A stretch of DNA of 16,094 nucleotides from CABHOJ01 sp965649545 (GCA_965649545.1 CBFGLF010000034.1:1-16094); one strand, 5' to 3'. Shown: positions 1-7,748, counted from the first letter of the stretch. Notes: generated by a model from the sequence alone, not told the origin. Numbers and translations: made by a program.

Positions 1-2
1 TG

Positions 3-110
3 CGCCGCGACCTGCCGACCTTGATGGCCACGCTCGATGCCCTGGATGAATGGTCGCTCACTTACAAGCGCGCCGTGACCTTGCCGTTACTGAAACAGCT
101 GTTGCGTTGA
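3..110 (+). CDS. C-terminal end of an unidentified protein (partial)
   Basis: An open frame enters from the left edge and ends at a TGA at 108-110. It gives 35 residues, beginning RRDLPTLMATLD and ending LPLLKQLLR. The peptide is amphipathic and looks like the helical C-terminus of a soluble protein, but I do not recognise the family. It converges on the minus-strand microprotein gene at 149-244, with 38 bp between the two stop codons and no obvious terminator hairpin. Because only the tail is visible, function cannot be assigned. The reading frame itself is the only support for coding. Confidence 0.5.
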   Translation, partial: RRDLPTLMATLDALDEWSLTYKRAVTLPLLKQLLR

Positions 111-148
111 TGCATGGGACATCGGCTGACGGGTAGGTGCGAGCCGGG

Positions 149-244
149 TCACTTCAGCTTCTTGGCGATCCAGTAGAGGATCGCGCCGAACACCACGATG
201 ATGCCGATCAGCAGATAGACGCCCTGCCAACCTTCAAAGAACAT
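149..244 (-). CDS. 31-residue single-pass membrane microprotein
   Basis: This short minus-strand frame starts at ATG 244-242 and stops with TGA 151-149. A perfect AAGGAGG Shine-Dalgarno lies 6 nt before the ATG, the strongest ribosome binding site in the window. The product begins MFFEGWQGVYLL, has one hydrophobic helix from about residue 9 to 26 (VYLLIGIIVVFGAILYWI), and ends in the basic tail AKKLK. That layout predicts a single inner-membrane span with a cytoplasmic positive C-terminus. It lies 97 bp downstream of soxZ on the same strand and could be co-transcribed with bepA-soxYZ. I do not recognise a family. Small one-span peptides of this kind are often subunits or regulators of membrane complexes, but that is only an analogy. 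Confidence 0.65.
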   Translation of the reverse strand: MFFEGWQGVYLLIGIIVVFGAILYWIAKKLK

Positions 245-341
245 GGTCGTCCTCCTTCAGTGGTCTCGATAGACCGCGAGTGCAAGCCTGCGCCAGCGTG
301 ACGACGGATCGCGCCGGATCAACCTGCAAAGACCTAGGCGA

Positions 342-659
342 TCAGCCCTGCACCACGGCGATCTCATGGCTGGCGGTCTGACCTTTGTTGTCGTGCCAGG
401 TCACCGCCACCTTGTCGCCGACCTTGGCGCCTTTGAGGCGGAAGGTCAGGTAAGGATTCTTCGAGATGCCGGTCCCCCATTGGGCTTCCAACACCGTCCT
501 GCCGTTGAGGGTCGCAGTCACCAGCTGGACGAAATGCGCGGGGACGGTCTCTTCCAGATCGTTCTTGCGACGTCCCGTCTCCATCGGGTGACTCATGAGC
601 ACTTTCACCTCGGTGATCTCGCCCTTGAGCTGGGCCCGCATCTTCATGTTATCCGCCAT
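342..659 (-). CDS. soxZ: Sulfur oxidation carrier protein SoxZ
   Basis: SoxZ is the partner of SoxY. The periplasmic SoxYZ heterodimer carries sulfur intermediates on a SoxY cysteine during thiosulfate oxidation. The 105-residue product has the normal family length and typical segments: an N-terminal beta-strand region (MKMRAQLKGEITEVKVLMSHPMETG is positions 5-29), PAHFVQLVTATLNGRTVL, the SKNPYL motif and a C-terminal immunoglobulin-like strand set ending GDKVAVTWHDNKGQ. There is no signal peptide, as expected: SoxZ is carried out by the Tat system with SoxY. The ATG starts one base after the soxY stop, so the two genes are translationally coupled. No soxA, B, C, D or X gene is in the window. 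Confidence 0.95.
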   Translation of the reverse strand: MADNMKMRAQLKGEITEVKVLMSHPMETGRRKNDLEETVPAHFVQLVTATLNGRTVLEAQWGTGISKNPYLTFRLKGAKVGDKVAVTWHDNKGQTASHEIAVVQG

Positions 660-660
660 C

Positions 661-1104
661 TCAGTTACACCCGTTCTCTAGGACTTCGACAAACCGCTTG
701 GCTTCGTAATAGCGGTCGCCGGCCTTGACGATGGCATGCACCTCCGAACTCTCCGCCATCTTGATCCGGGTCACCACATAAGGCTCGGTCCCTTGGCCGA
801 ACAGGAAGTTGGCGATCAGGGGCGTGGGATTCTTGTCGACCAACAGGGCGATGGCCTCGGTGTTCGGGATACGGCTCAGGATCTCGACTTGCACGACGGC
901 GCCGTTCTCCGCACGTTCTGGGGCGGTGATCTCGATCTCCTTGCTCGATACCTGATCGCCCGCCTTGAGGCCCTTGAGCGCCTCCGGCAGCTTGGTCGCC
1001 TCGAACGCTTCGCGGTTCCAGGCCGCGGCCAGCGCCTGCAACGGCATCAGCAACATCACACCGACCCCGCTGATGAAAGCCCCCATGAATTCTCTGCGTC
1101 GCAT
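661..1104 (-). CDS. soxY: Sulfur oxidation carrier protein SoxY, atypical C-terminus
   Basis: SoxY is the subunit that holds the sulfur substrate covalently on a C-terminal cysteine. The 147-residue product starts with a twin-arginine signal (RRREFM at residues 2-7), a hydrophobic stretch, and a likely cleavage after ALA near residue 26, so it should be exported folded by Tat. The mature part has a SoxY fold signature (PNTEAIALLVDKNPTPLIANF at 80-100). Cys146 is the only cysteine and sits one residue from the end. The family normally ends in GGCGG on a flexible swinging arm; here the end is ENGCN, with only one glycine before Cys and none after. An AAAGGA ribosome site precedes the ATG. The gene follows bepA by 18 bp and is coupled to soxZ. 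Confidence 0.93.
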   Translation of the reverse strand: MRRREFMGAFISGVGVMLLMPLQALAAAWNREAFEATKLPEALKGLKAGDQVSSKEIEITAPERAENGAVVQVEILSRIPNTEAIALLVDKNPTPLIANFLFGQGTEPYVVTRIKMAESSEVHAIVKAGDRYYEAKRFVEVLENGCN

Positions 1105-1122
1105 CCGTTTTCCTTTGCCGGG

Positions 1123-2568
1123 CTAGTTGAACCAGCCCTCTTTCTTGGGTTTATCCACCCGCTGTTTGAGTTCGTTCAATCTAGCTTCGACGATGGATTG
1201 TTGATAAAAATCCCCATCGCCCGCTTTCACCGCCAGATCGAACTGCTCGAGCGCCCTTTGCAGGTTGTACTGGCGGATGTAGGACTCGCCCTGCGCCTGA
1301 TGCCGCAACAGGTTCTTGCCTTGTGCCGTATAGGCACGCGACTTCAGCTCGTAGAGATAGGCGTCATCCGGAAAGGCCGACAGCTTCTCGTCGACCAGTT
1401 TCAATACCTTGTCCGGCTGATTGCTCGCCAGGAAATGTTCGGCATAGCCGTAGATCAGCGCCCGATGATTGGGGAACCGCTCCAGTGCCGCCGCGAACTG
1501 CTTGGCCGCCTTCTCCGGCTGCTTCCGCGCCACTTCGATATTGGCCGCCAGTGTCTCGATCATGGCATGCGGCATGGCGTTCTGACGTAGCCAGGCCAAT
1601 TCCTTCGCAGCGGAATCCTGGTCGTTCTTGCGCAGGAAGGCAATCGCCAGGCCGTAGTGCTGGGCATCCTCGCTGGTGTAGCGTCTTTCCTGCAGGTTGT
1701 GCTGGAACACGCTGATCGCCTGTTGCGGCGACCCTATCGCCGCCACCAGCTTGGCCTTCACATACTCGAAATCCGGACTGTAAGGCAGCATGCGGAAACT
1801 GGCGGCCGCTTCAGCACGTCCACGCACATCGGCGATACGCTCCGTCGTCAGCGGGTGGGTGCGCAGGAAGGACGGGGCGCTGCCGTCGGAGAAACGCGAG
1901 CCCTTCTGCAAGGTCTCGAAGAAACTGGCCAGGCCACGGGTGTCGAAGCCCGCGTTCTGCAGGATCTGGAAGCCGACGCGGTCGGCCTCGCGCTCGTGTT
2001 CACGGGTGTAATCCAGCTGGCGCTGGATGGCACCCGCGGATGCCGCGGCCATCGCGCCGCTGCTTAGCTGCGGGCTGCCGCGCGCCGCCAGCAGGGCCAG
2101 CGCCATGCCGGCCATGCTGATGATGGAATCGGTCTTCTGTTGCGCCAGCATGCGGGCAAGGTGCCGCTGTACCACGTGCCCGATCTCATGCCCCAGCACA
2201 CCCGCCACCTCAGATTCGTTGTTGGCTGCGACGATGAGGCCAGTGTGTACGCCGATGACACCCCCGGGCATGGCGAACGCGTTGATGGAGTTGTCCTTCA
2301 CCGCAAAGAACCTGAATTCCTGGCGGCGGTCCGGGCTATTGGCGGCCAATCGCAACCCCAGGGAGGTGATGTAATCCGTGACTTCCGCGTCCCGCAACAC
2401 CTGGTTGCTGTTATAGACATCGCGCATGATCTGCTCGGCGATGCGTTGCTCCTGCAAGGGTGAGAGTACGGTCGCCGAGGAATCGCCCAGTTCCGGAAGC
2501 TCGATGGTATCGGCATGCACGGGGGGTGACAGCGCGGCCATCAGCAAAATGGGAAACATGAATTTCAT
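1123..2568 (-). CDS. bepA: BepA-type periplasmic M48 zinc metalloprotease with TPR repeats
   Basis: The 481-residue protein resembles E. coli BepA (YfgC), which assists or degrades outer-membrane proteins such as LptD at the BAM complex. A signal peptide covers residues 1-19 (cleavage after VHA). The zinc site is HEIGH at 127-131, with the third ligand at Glu192 in the ExxAD motif EREAD. His238 in RTHPL matches the regulatory histidine switch of BepA. A Gly/Ala-rich loop lies around 150-180. The C-terminal half from about residue 265 is helical and matches TPR repeats (for example DAQHYGLAIAFLRKN and ALERFPNHRALIYGYAEHFL). Its start is not backed by a good ribosome site; Met4 is an alternative. 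It is the first gene of the bepA-soxY-soxZ group. The match to BepA in domain order and key residues is strong. Confidence 0.92.
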   Translation of the reverse strand: MKFMFPILLMAALSPPVHADTIELPELGDSSATVLSPLQEQRIAEQIMRDVYNSNQVLRDAEVTDYITSLGLRLAANSPDRRQEFRFFAVKDNSINAFAMPGGVIGVHTGLIVAANNESEVAGVLGHEIGHVVQRHLARMLAQQKTDSIISMAGMALALLAARGSPQLSSGAMAAASAGAIQRQLDYTREHEREADRVGFQILQNAGFDTRGLASFFETLQKGSRFSDGSAPSFLRTHPLTTERIADVRGRAEAAASFRMLPYSPDFEYVKAKLVAAIGSPQQAISVFQHNLQERRYTSEDAQHYGLAIAFLRKNDQDSAAKELAWLRQNAMPHAMIETLAANIEVARKQPEKAAKQFAAALERFPNHRALIYGYAEHFLASNQPDKVLKLVDEKLSAFPDDAYLYELKSRAYTAQGKNLLRHQAQGESYIRQYNLQRALEQFDLAVKAGDGDFYQQSIVEARLNELKQRVDKPKKEGWFN

Positions 2569-2570
2569 AC

Positions 2571-2579
2571 TGCTATGAT
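2571..2579 (+). promoter_or_regulatory. Candidate extended -10 promoter for moaC
   Basis: The sequence TGCTATGAT matches an extended -10 element (TGn followed by TATGAT, five of six to TATAAT). It lies 94 bp before the moaC ATG and would give a leader of roughly 87 nt. No good -35 hexamer is seen, which is common with extended -10 boxes. It overlaps the 5' flank of bepA. This is a consensus match only. Confidence 0.3.
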
Positions 2580-2602
2580 ATCGGGGTTAAGTTTCAAGTT
2601 CA

Positions 2603-2624
2603 GCCCTGTTGTGAAAGACAGGGC
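2603..2624. repeat. Inverted repeat in the moaC leader / bepA upstream region
   Basis: GCCCTGT at 2603-2609 is the exact complement of ACAGGGC at 2618-2624, with an 8-nt spacer. There is no following T-run, so it is not a classic terminator. It sits between the divergent bepA and moaC starts, downstream of the candidate moaC -10 box. It could be an operator or an RNA hairpin in the leader. The region is too short (105 bp in all) and too unlike the known structure for me to call a molybdenum-cofactor riboswitch. Confidence 0.35.
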
Positions 2625-2673
2625 ATTAATTCGCGGATTCTAATTTACTGGCGGGAAGGCATCCAGGCAGGTC

Positions 2674-3147
2674 ATGAGCGAACTCACCCATTTCGACAAC
2701 AGCGGACAGGCCCACATGGTCGATGTCGGCGATAAATCCGAGACCCATCGCATCGCCCGCGCGGCCGGCCGTATCCGCATGCTGCCGGCGACGCTGACCT
2801 TGATCCAGCAAGGCGATGCCAAAAAGGGCGACGTGCTCGGGATCGCTCGCATCGCCGCGATCCAGGCCTCGAAACGCACCTCCGACCTGATCCCCTTGTG
2901 TCATCCCATCAGCCTCACCAAGGTCGCCGTCGGGTTCGACATCGACGAGGCCAGCCATACGATCACATGCACGGTCACTGCGGAAACCTACGGCAAGACC
3001 GGTGTCGAAATGGAAGCCCTGACCGCGACCAGTGTCGCCCTGCTCACCATCTACGACATGTGCAAGGCGGTAGACCGCGGCATGACCATCAGCGATATCC
3101 GCTTACTGGAGAAGCAAGGCGGGAAATCGGGCCACTGGTCGGCCTGA
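2674..3147 (+). CDS. moaC: Cyclic pyranopterin monophosphate synthase MoaC
   Basis: MoaC converts the GTP-derived 3',8-cyclo compound made by MoaA into cyclic pyranopterin monophosphate, an early step of molybdenum cofactor synthesis in the cytoplasm. The 157-residue product has normal length. The known catalytic residues are all visible at family positions: Lys51 in AKKGD, His77 in PLCHP, Glu112 and Glu114 in GVEMEAL, and Asp128 and Lys131 in YDMCK. The ATG at 2674 gives the standard N-terminus MSELTHFD. It stands alone between two minus-strand M48 protease genes, away from other moa genes, so it probably has its own promoter. Its stop lies 30 bp from the convergent protease stop. Confidence 0.97.
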   Translation: MSELTHFDNSGQAHMVDVGDKSETHRIARAAGRIRMLPATLTLIQQGDAKKGDVLGIARIAAIQASKRTSDLIPLCHPISLTKVAVGFDIDEASHTITCTVTAETYGKTGVEMEALTATSVALLTIYDMCKAVDRGMTISDIRLLEKQGGKSGHWSA

Positions 3148-3177
3148 GCCGAGCCGCCTAAGTGGCTGCTTACCGCG

Positions 3178-4476
3178 CTACCTCGCGGATAGCGCTGCGA
3201 TATCCATATCCTCACACTTGATCATCACCGCCTTGCCGCAAGCATGGCCGTCGGTGGCGGATAATTCGATCGCCTTGGAGAAGTAGACTTTGGCGGCGTC
3301 GGCGAATCCCAGGCCTTCCGCCGCCTTCCCAAGATAGAAATAGGCAAGGTCGATCTTGTAGCGCGTCTTCAGTACCTTGGTGGCCAGTTGCCGCCAATCG
3401 CTCTCATCGTGATGCTTACGCAATTCCTTTTGCTTGCCGAAGAACCCCAACGCGCACTCTCCGCCACAATCCAGCTCGGCGTCGCCCGCCTTGAAGCGTT
3501 CGAACTCCTCGGAATAGAAGACCAGGGATTTGCTCGCATCGATCTCGGGCTTGGCCACGAGGTTGGTGCTGGTGATCTCGCGCACATTGGAGGATGTGGT
3601 ACCTGATTGCACATAGTCGTAGGCTGGGGTGTAGTTAGCATATAAAGGTTTACGCTCTTCATAGATGCGCATCATCGGCACTTGCATGCTTTCGAGGAAC
3701 TCCACGCGTTTGGGGGAGGCCGGGTGGGTACTCATGAAATCCGCACGGGACTGCTGGCCAGTCTGCTCGATCATCTTCTTCCACAGTGAGACCGCCGCTT
3801 CCGGGTGATAGCCCGCACGCGCCGCCAGCTCGATACCCAGTTTATCCGCTTCCTCTTCCGCACCACGGCTGTTGGGCAGACTGACGAATGCCGCCGCCGC
3901 GAGCGCAGAGGTATCGCCGATGACCCGTTGATTGTTGCGGTTATAGCTGGCCGGCCTGTTGGGGTCATAGGTTGCCGCACTCGCGGCCACCGCCACCGTG
4001 GCGGCGGCGATACCGGCGAGGATCTGCACCGACATCTTCTCAGCGCCATGATTGGCTAACGCATGCGAGATCTCGTGACCCATCACCTGGGCCAACTCGT
4101 CGTCGGTCGGCGCGATCTTTTCCATGAAGCCCGTGTGGATGAACATCTTGCCCCCCGGCAGGCAGGAAGCGTTGATCTCGGGATTGTCGATGACGCTGAT
4201 CTGCCAGGACCAGTCGCGAGCGTCCGGACGATAGAGGACCGCCTGTTCGACGAGCCGGTTGGTGATGGTCCGCAAACGGGTGTTCAGACCTTCGTCACTG
4301 ACCAGCTTGCCGTTCTTGTCATAGGAGCTCAGCAGCGAGGAATACATCTCCGCACCTTTCGCCATCACCGTCTTCTCCGACACGATGCTGAGCTGACTGC
4401 GGCCGGTCATGGGATTGGTGACGCAGGCGGTCAGCGATAGTAGCGCCAGTAGCGCGAACAGTGACTTGATGTGCAT
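3178..4476 (-). CDS. M48 family zinc metalloprotease, lipoprotein
   Basis: I start this at the ATG 4476-4474, which gives 432 residues. A start ten codons upstream (4506) is possible, but it only adds polar residues before the signal peptide. The chosen start has GGGGA just upstream. Residues 1-18 form a lipoprotein signal with lipobox LTAC (Cys18). Valine at +2 suggests outer-membrane sorting. The zinc site is HEISH at 124-128, with Glu197 in the ExxAD motif EEEAD. A hydrophobic Ala-rich segment follows the active site (about 141-159). A STHP motif comes later, as in related M48 lipoproteases. The core resembles E. coli LoiP (YggG). The C-terminal ~170 residues are an extra helical domain with a CGGEC motif and TPR-like end. 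A quality-control role at the outer membrane is likely; the substrate is unknown. Confidence 0.88.
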   Translation of the reverse strand: MHIKSLFALLALLSLTACVTNPMTGRSQLSIVSEKTVMAKGAEMYSSLLSSYDKNGKLVSDEGLNTRLRTITNRLVEQAVLYRPDARDWSWQISVIDNPEINASCLPGGKMFIHTGFMEKIAPTDDELAQVMGHEISHALANHGAEKMSVQILAGIAAATVAVAASAATYDPNRPASYNRNNQRVIGDTSALAAAAFVSLPNSRGAEEEADKLGIELAARAGYHPEAAVSLWKKMIEQTGQQSRADFMSTHPASPKRVEFLESMQVPMMRIYEERKPLYANYTPAYDYVQSGTTSSNVREITSTNLVAKPEIDASKSLVFYSEEFERFKAGDAELDCGGECALGFFGKQKELRKHHDESDWRQLATKVLKTRYKIDLAYFYLGKAAEGLGFADAAKVYFSKAIELSATDGHACGKAVMIKCEDMDIAALSAR

Positions 4477-4566
4477 GTTTCCCCGATCCATCCACCCGAA
4501 TGACATGATGATATTTTTTTCCCATGCGCATGACCACCGGCATCAGCAGGGCAAACGCAAGCATAG

Positions 4567-4578
4567 CGCGCTAGCGCG
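4567..4578. repeat. 12-bp perfect GC-rich palindrome between thiO and the M48 gene
   Basis: CGCGCTAGCGCG is a perfect palindrome in the 128-bp gap between thiO (ending 4605) and the M48 lipoprotease start at 4476. A second 10-bp palindrome, TAGCGCGCTA at 4564-4573, overlaps it. There is no T-run for an intrinsic terminator in either direction, although a TTTTTTT run lies further along at about 4514-4520. It may be an operator or a chance palindrome. Nothing else is seen in this gap. Confidence 0.3.
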
Positions 4579-4604
4579 GGTGAGTCATCGGCCTGCCACC
4601 TGGC

Positions 4605-5693
4605 TTAGGACTCTAGCCTGAAGGGCCGGGGATCGACTGCCGGCGTCTCGCCGCAGATCAGTGCAGCCACCATCCGCGCCGCGCAGGGCGCCATGGTCAG
4701 CCCATAGCGGAAGTGCCCGGTATTGAGGAACAGGTTCTGCATCTGCGGATGCGCCGAGATGGTCGGCAGGTTCTCCGGGGTACCCGGCCGCAAACCGCTC
4801 CAGTGCTTGAGCACCGGTTGATGCCTGAGGGCCGGCAGGATAGCTTCGGCTTTCGCCTGCATCTCGATCCGCACGGCCTCGGTCGTGCCCGGATCGAATC
4901 CCACGTCTTCCAGTGTGCTGCCCGCCAGCATGACGCCATCGCGTCGCGGCACCATATAGAAGCCTTCGCGATAGACCATGTGCTCGAGGCCTCCTTCCGG
5001 CTGTCGGTAGAGCAGGATCTGCCCGCGCATGGGCTTGATCTTGAGCTTGGCCGCCGTGTCCTTCAATAGGTCGAAACTCCATGCGCCGGAGGTGACGACG
5101 AATCGGTCGGCCTGCAGCACTTCGCCAGTAAGGGTCTCCCAACGGTCGAGTGTTGCTTGCATCGGCAAGGGCTTGAGTTCGGTCTTCTCCAGCAACCGCA
5201 CGCCACGTTTCAAGAGGTAAGCGCGCATGGCCTGCAAGACATGGGGCGGCCTGACCTGACCGACGCTGGGTAGCCACAGCGCCGTATCACCCTCACTGGA
5301 AGACAGCGCCGGGTAGGCAGCCGTAGCCACCTGCTGCGACTCGATGCCGTGACGTTCGCACCAGGCGCGGGCCTGCGCCATATCGAACCGGGGTAACAGC
5401 AGCATGCCGGAACGGCGATACTCGGGATCGATGCCGGTCTCGGCCAGCAATTCCTGACAGAATTCCGGATAGACGGCAGCCCCGGTCATGGTCAGCTGAT
5501 TGACTTCATCGGCATACATCCAGGGCAACAAAGGAAAGAGGATGCCGGCACCCGCCCAGGAGGATTCTCCCGAGGTCTGGCTCGCCACCACATTGCGGTC
5601 GACCAGCGTCACCTCGCAGCCCCGCTTGAGCAGTTCGAGCGCGGTCATGCACCCGACGATGCCGCCACCGACCACCACCACATGCATGCCCAT
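4605..5693 (-). CDS. thiO: Glycine oxidase ThiO-like FAD-dependent amino acid oxidase
   Basis: The 362-residue protein is a DAO-family FAD enzyme. ThiO oxidises glycine to the imine used to build the thiazole of thiamine. The N-terminus has the dinucleotide-binding GGGIVG at 9-14 and an acidic residue Asp32 at the end of the second strand, both for FAD. The C-terminus has the family block GLRPGTPENLP (300-310) and NTGHFRYG (324-331) near the isoalloxazine site. MetMet-type ambiguity exists: Met3 (5687) would also serve as a start. It follows the Kef-type antiporter gene by 3 bp and is surely co-transcribed with it. No other thi gene is in the window, so a different D- or N-methyl amino acid substrate cannot be excluded. 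Confidence 0.82.
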   Translation of the reverse strand: MGMHVVVVGGGIVGCMTALELLKRGCEVTLVDRNVVASQTSGESSWAGAGILFPLLPWMYADEVNQLTMTGAAVYPEFCQELLAETGIDPEYRRSGMLLLPRFDMAQARAWCERHGIESQQVATAAYPALSSSEGDTALWLPSVGQVRPPHVLQAMRAYLLKRGVRLLEKTELKPLPMQATLDRWETLTGEVLQADRFVVTSGAWSFDLLKDTAAKLKIKPMRGQILLYRQPEGGLEHMVYREGFYMVPRRDGVMLAGSTLEDVGFDPGTTEAVRIEMQAKAEAILPALRHQPVLKHWSGLRPGTPENLPTISAHPQMQNLFLNTGHFRYGLTMAPCAARMVAALICGETPAVDPRPFRLES

Positions 5694-5696
5694 CGC

Positions 5697-7670
5697 CTAC
5701 CTGCCTGTCAGCATGAGTTTTTCGGCGCGGATCAGGGCCTCCGGCTTGCCGAGCAGCACGACGACATCCGCCTCCTGGAAATTGGAGGTCGGTTCGGCCT
5801 CATAGGGCTTGAAGCTGTTGCGCCGGATGGTCTTCACCTCCACGCCATAGCCTTCCAGGCCGATGTCCATGACACGCTTGCCGATGCAATAGGCCGACGC
5901 CGGGATGACCACGGAATGCAGCCGCGGCTGGCTCTTTTCCAGCGCCTCCTGGTCGGCATCGGTGGCGCCGTGGAAGAAACCGCGGAACATCTTGTAATGC
6001 TCTTCCCGGAAGCTGCGGATACGCTTGATGACGCGCGTCAGCGGCACACCTAGCAACACCAGGGCATGGGAGGCCAGCATCAGGCTGCCCTCCAGCACTT
6101 CCGGCACCACTTCGGTCGCACCAGCGGCACGGAACGCCTCCATGTTGGTGTCATCCACCGTGCGTACGATCACGGGCAATTCCGGATGGGTCTCCTGCAG
6201 GACATGCAGGATCTTCATGGCGCCGTGCACGTCGTTGTAACTGATGATCAGCGCCCGCGCACGGTCCAGACCAGCGGCACGCAGCACGATACGTCGCGTA
6301 GCATCGCCATACATCACACGCTCACCCGCGGCAGCCGCTTCCTGCACCCGCGTCGGGTCGATATCCAGAGCGATGAAAGGGATGTTCTCCTCGCTGAGGA
6401 AGCGCGCCAGGTACTGACCGCTACGGCCGAACCCGCAGATGATGACGTGATCCGCCAGGTGCTTGCCGATCTCTTCGATGCCCTCGATCTGGTGTTTGCG
6501 GTTACGGGTGTAACTGCGCGCGAAGAATTCGGCGATCCTGAGGTTCTGCTGGATGATGAAGGGCGCCGCCACCATCGACAGCAACGAGCCCGCGAGCACG
6601 ACCTGTAGCACCGGACCGCTCACCAGCTCGTGCTCCAGACCGAGCGCAAGCAGGACGAAGCTGAACTCGCCAGCTTGCGCCAGCGTGACACCGGCACGGA
6701 CCGCCACCCCCGGCTCATAGCCGAACAAGCGGCTCAAGACCGCGATGATGAGGCTCTTGCCGAACAGCAGCGCTACCACCACCAGCAGGACGGCACTCGC
6801 GTGGTCATAGACCTCGCGCACGTCCAGCAACATGCCGACGGTGATGAAGAAGAGGCCGAGCAGGATGTCGCGGAAGGCGGCGATATCGGATTCCACCTGG
6901 TAACGGTAATGGGTCTCCGAGATCAGCATGCCGGCGATGAAAGCACCTAGCGCATAGGACAAACCGGCCATCTTGGTGGCGAACGCCAGGATCAGCGTCA
7001 CCATCAGCACATTGAGCACGAACAGCTCACGTGAGCGCTGGCGCGCCACCAGGCTGAACCAGCGGTTCATCAGGGTCTTGCCGAACACGAACAACAAGGT
7101 CAGTACCGCCGCCGCCTTGAGGCCGGCGATCCCCAGGGTCGCCATCAATTCCTCGGGCTGTGCCGCGAGCGCCGGGATCATCACCAGCAAGGGCACCACC
7201 GCGATGTCCTGGAACAGCAGCACGCCGATCGCCAGTCGCCCGTGGCGGGAATTGAGGTCGAGACGTTCGACCAGCATCTTGGAGACGATGGCGGTGGATG
7301 ACATGGCGAATGCACCGCCGATGACCAGCGCGGTCTGCCAGCTCAGCCCGAGCAGCATGCAGACGCCCATCGCCGCCAGCATGGTGACCATCACCTGCGC
7401 GCCACCCAGCCCCAGCACCACACGCCGCATGGAATAGAGCTGCGGCAGGCTGAATTCCAAGCCGATACTGAACATCAGGAAGACGATGCCGAATTCCGCC
7501 AGCTCCCGGTTGGCTTCGGTATCGGGCAGGATGCCGGAAGTTTCCGGACCGAGCGCCAAGCCGACCAGGAAGTAGGCCAGCATGGTCGGCAGGTTGAGTG
7601 CGCGGAACAGCGCCACCACCAGCACGGAGCTGGTCAGCAGGATGAGGATGGTCGGTAGCGTGTCATGCAT
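5697..7670 (-). CDS. KefB/YbaL-type monovalent cation:proton antiporter with RCK domain
   Basis: This is a 657-residue CPA2-family exchanger, expected to move K+ (or Na+) against H+ across the inner membrane. Residues 1-375 are a 12-13 span Na+/H+ exchanger domain; the FQD motif at 153-155 holds the ion-binding aspartate of the Kef group. Residues about 407-520 are a TrkA-N/RCK nucleotide-binding domain with GFGRSG at 413-418 and a conserved acidic LDID after the second strand. Residues about 583-655 are a TrkA-C domain. The domain order matches KefB, KefC and YbaL. I see no ancillary KefG/KefF oxidoreductase. AGGGGA precedes the ATG by about 11 nt. It is transcribed away from kdsD, across a 147-bp shared region, and leads into thiO. 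Confidence 0.93.
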   Translation of the reverse strand: MHDTLPTILILLTSSVLVVALFRALNLPTMLAYFLVGLALGPETSGILPDTEANRELAEFGIVFLMFSIGLEFSLPQLYSMRRVVLGLGGAQVMVTMLAAMGVCMLLGLSWQTALVIGGAFAMSSTAIVSKMLVERLDLNSRHGRLAIGVLLFQDIAVVPLLVMIPALAAQPEELMATLGIAGLKAAAVLTLLFVFGKTLMNRWFSLVARQRSRELFVLNVLMVTLILAFATKMAGLSYALGAFIAGMLISETHYRYQVESDIAAFRDILLGLFFITVGMLLDVREVYDHASAVLLVVVALLFGKSLIIAVLSRLFGYEPGVAVRAGVTLAQAGEFSFVLLALGLEHELVSGPVLQVVLAGSLLSMVAAPFIIQQNLRIAEFFARSYTRNRKHQIEGIEEIGKHLADHVIICGFGRSGQYLARFLSEENIPFIALDIDPTRVQEAAAAGERVMYGDATRRIVLRAAGLDRARALIISYNDVHGAMKILHVLQETHPELPVIVRTVDDTNMEAFRAAGATEVVPEVLEGSLMLASHALVLLGVPLTRVIKRIRSFREEHYKMFRGFFHGATDADQEALEKSQPRLHSVVIPASAYCIGKRVMDIGLEGYGVEVKTIRRNSFKPYEAEPTSNFQEADVVVLLGKPEALIRAEKLMLTGR

Positions 7671-7703
7671 GAATGATTGGATTCCCCTTTAAAGCACATG
7701 AAT

Positions 7704-7740
7704 GGAACGGCATATCTGGAGATATCGTCGCATGCGTTCC
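7704..7740. repeat. Nested inverted repeats in the kef/kdsD divergent region
   Basis: GGAACG (7704-7709) pairs with CGTTCC (7735-7740). Inside it, ATATC (7712-7716) pairs with GATAT (7721-7725) around a TGGA loop. No T-run follows. It lies 34-70 bp before the antiporter start and about 80-115 bp before kdsD. A regulator site or leader hairpin for the antiporter gene is possible. Confidence 0.35.
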
Positions 7741-7748
7741 GGCAGCCC

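Noticed and set aside
262..275. GGTCT-CGAT-AGACC hairpin as a terminator between soxZ and the microprotein gene
   Set aside because: The stem is only 5 bp and no T-run follows on either strand.
736..1590. 284-codon plus-strand frame across soxY and bepA
   Set aside because: Spans two well-supported minus-strand genes and their junction; composition is typical of a complementary-strand shadow.
2580..2673. Molybdenum cofactor riboswitch upstream of moaC
   Set aside because: Only a single 7-bp hairpin is visible and the leader is under 100 nt, too small for the known multi-helix aptamer.
4319..4564. Minus-strand frame starting MLAFALLMPVVMRMGKKY
   Set aside because: The start looks membrane-like, but most of the frame overlaps the M48 lipoprotease in another frame and the rest has no family-like features or ribosome site.
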